A DNA stretch of 5,214 bases from positions 1 through 5,214 of the forward strand of contig CAMGET010000133.1 in the NCBI GenBank assembly GCA_946055175.1, read 5' to 3'. The notes below the pieces were generated by a model that worked only from the letters and a program-made list of their open reading frames with translations, searched no databases and was not told the origin of the DNA. Each line of letters begins with the position of its first letter. Positions within the stretch are counted from its first letter, which is position 1. The DNA is from an uncultured Roseburia sp. Lineage in GTDB: Bacteria; Bacillota; Clostridia; Lachnospirales; Lachnospiraceae. Positions 4,994 through 5,214 of this stretch are shown piece after piece. The position numbers and the translations under genes were made by a program.

Positions 4994-5214
4994 TTTAGAA
5001 AAGAATTTTGAAAATGTACAATTGGAAGAAGACAGAGGATTTGATATCCGCTTTGTTACCATGCAGCATAACTCCCCCTGCCACTGGCATAGGGAAATGG
5101 AAATTCTATATATACTGAATGGACATGCCACTGTGAATATGGATGGAGAACGCTACGAAGTGAATCCGTTAGAGGCGATTGTAATTGATTATACGAAGGT
5201 GCATGAAGTGCTTT
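4986..5214 (+). CDS. AraC-family transcriptional regulator, N-terminal cupin domain, 3' partial
   Basis: Seventy-six codons are visible before the window ends. The protein has the look of the ligand-binding cupin half of AraC/XylS regulators: CHWHREMEILYILNGHATV (32-50) carries the HWHxExE pattern typical of this group, then a Gly-containing turn (NMDGERYEV), then VIDYTKVHEVL (66-76) with the second conserved His73. The two helix-turn-helix motifs that bind DNA would lie near the C-terminus, outside the window, so the AraC assignment rests on the cupin alone; a stand-alone cupin protein is the alternative. ATG 4986 is the only start possible: the frame has a TAG at 4956-4958 and no ATG, GTG or TTG between them. 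Cupin AraC proteins of gut clostridia often control sugar-use genes, but no ligand can be named here. It is transcribed away from the minus-strand small gene. Confidence 0.85.
   Translation, partial: MIDLEKNFENVQLEEDRGFDIRFVTMQHNSPCHWHREMEILYILNGHATVNMDGERYEVNPLEAIVIDYTKVHEVL

Noticed and set aside
4814..5131. 105-codon minus-strand frame
   Set aside because: It lies antisense to the AraC cupin and its promoter, has no ribosome site at its start, and its Ile/Phe/Tyr-rich composition reflects AT-rich DNA read backwards.
1..5214. CRISPR array, tRNA, rRNA, insertion sequence or phage attachment site
   Set aside because: I saw no regularly spaced repeats, cloverleaf genes, transposase motifs or terminal inverted repeats on either strand.

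Overview
The window looks like chromosomal DNA of a low-to-moderate GC Firmicute, most likely a clostridial gut-type organism (Lachnospiraceae-like). This rests on strong GGAGG-type ribosome sites, tightly packed genes, a YtrA-type GntR regulator beside YtrB-like ABC ATPases, and a membrane-anchored GH25 muramidase with SH3 repeats. The taxon is an inference from style, not from a marker gene.

Positions 1-4575 hold one plus-strand cluster, probably one operon: ABC ATPase (5' end outside the window), six-helix membrane protein, GntR/YtrA regulator, second ABC ATPase, short four-helix membrane protein, GH25 muramidase. Gaps are 10, 11, 17, 46 and 14 bases, and the cluster ends in a strong hairpin terminator at 4579-4628. 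The two ATPases resemble each other, and so do the two membrane proteins. The cluster is best read as two copies of an ATPase plus permease module flanking their regulator, with the second copy shorter at the C-terminus of both proteins. Known YtrA-type systems respond to cell-envelope stress, so the muramidase at the end suggests an envelope-related output. That functional link is inferred.

Positions 4576-4985 contain no large gene but are not empty. The terminator has near-symmetric A and T tracts and can serve both strands. Opposite it, on the minus strand, lies a 33-codon reading frame (4671-4772) with a perfect AAGGAGG ribosome site at ideal spacing. It matches no family I recognise and is the most novel item here. 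Its upstream leader has a second AGGAGG and an 11-codon frame that runs over the first ribosome site.

From 4913 onward is a good plus-strand promoter (TTGAAA, 17 bases, TATAAT), a seven-codon upstream frame, and the start of an AraC-family regulator (4986 to the window end, cupin domain only). The AraC gene and the minus-strand small gene diverge from this shared region.
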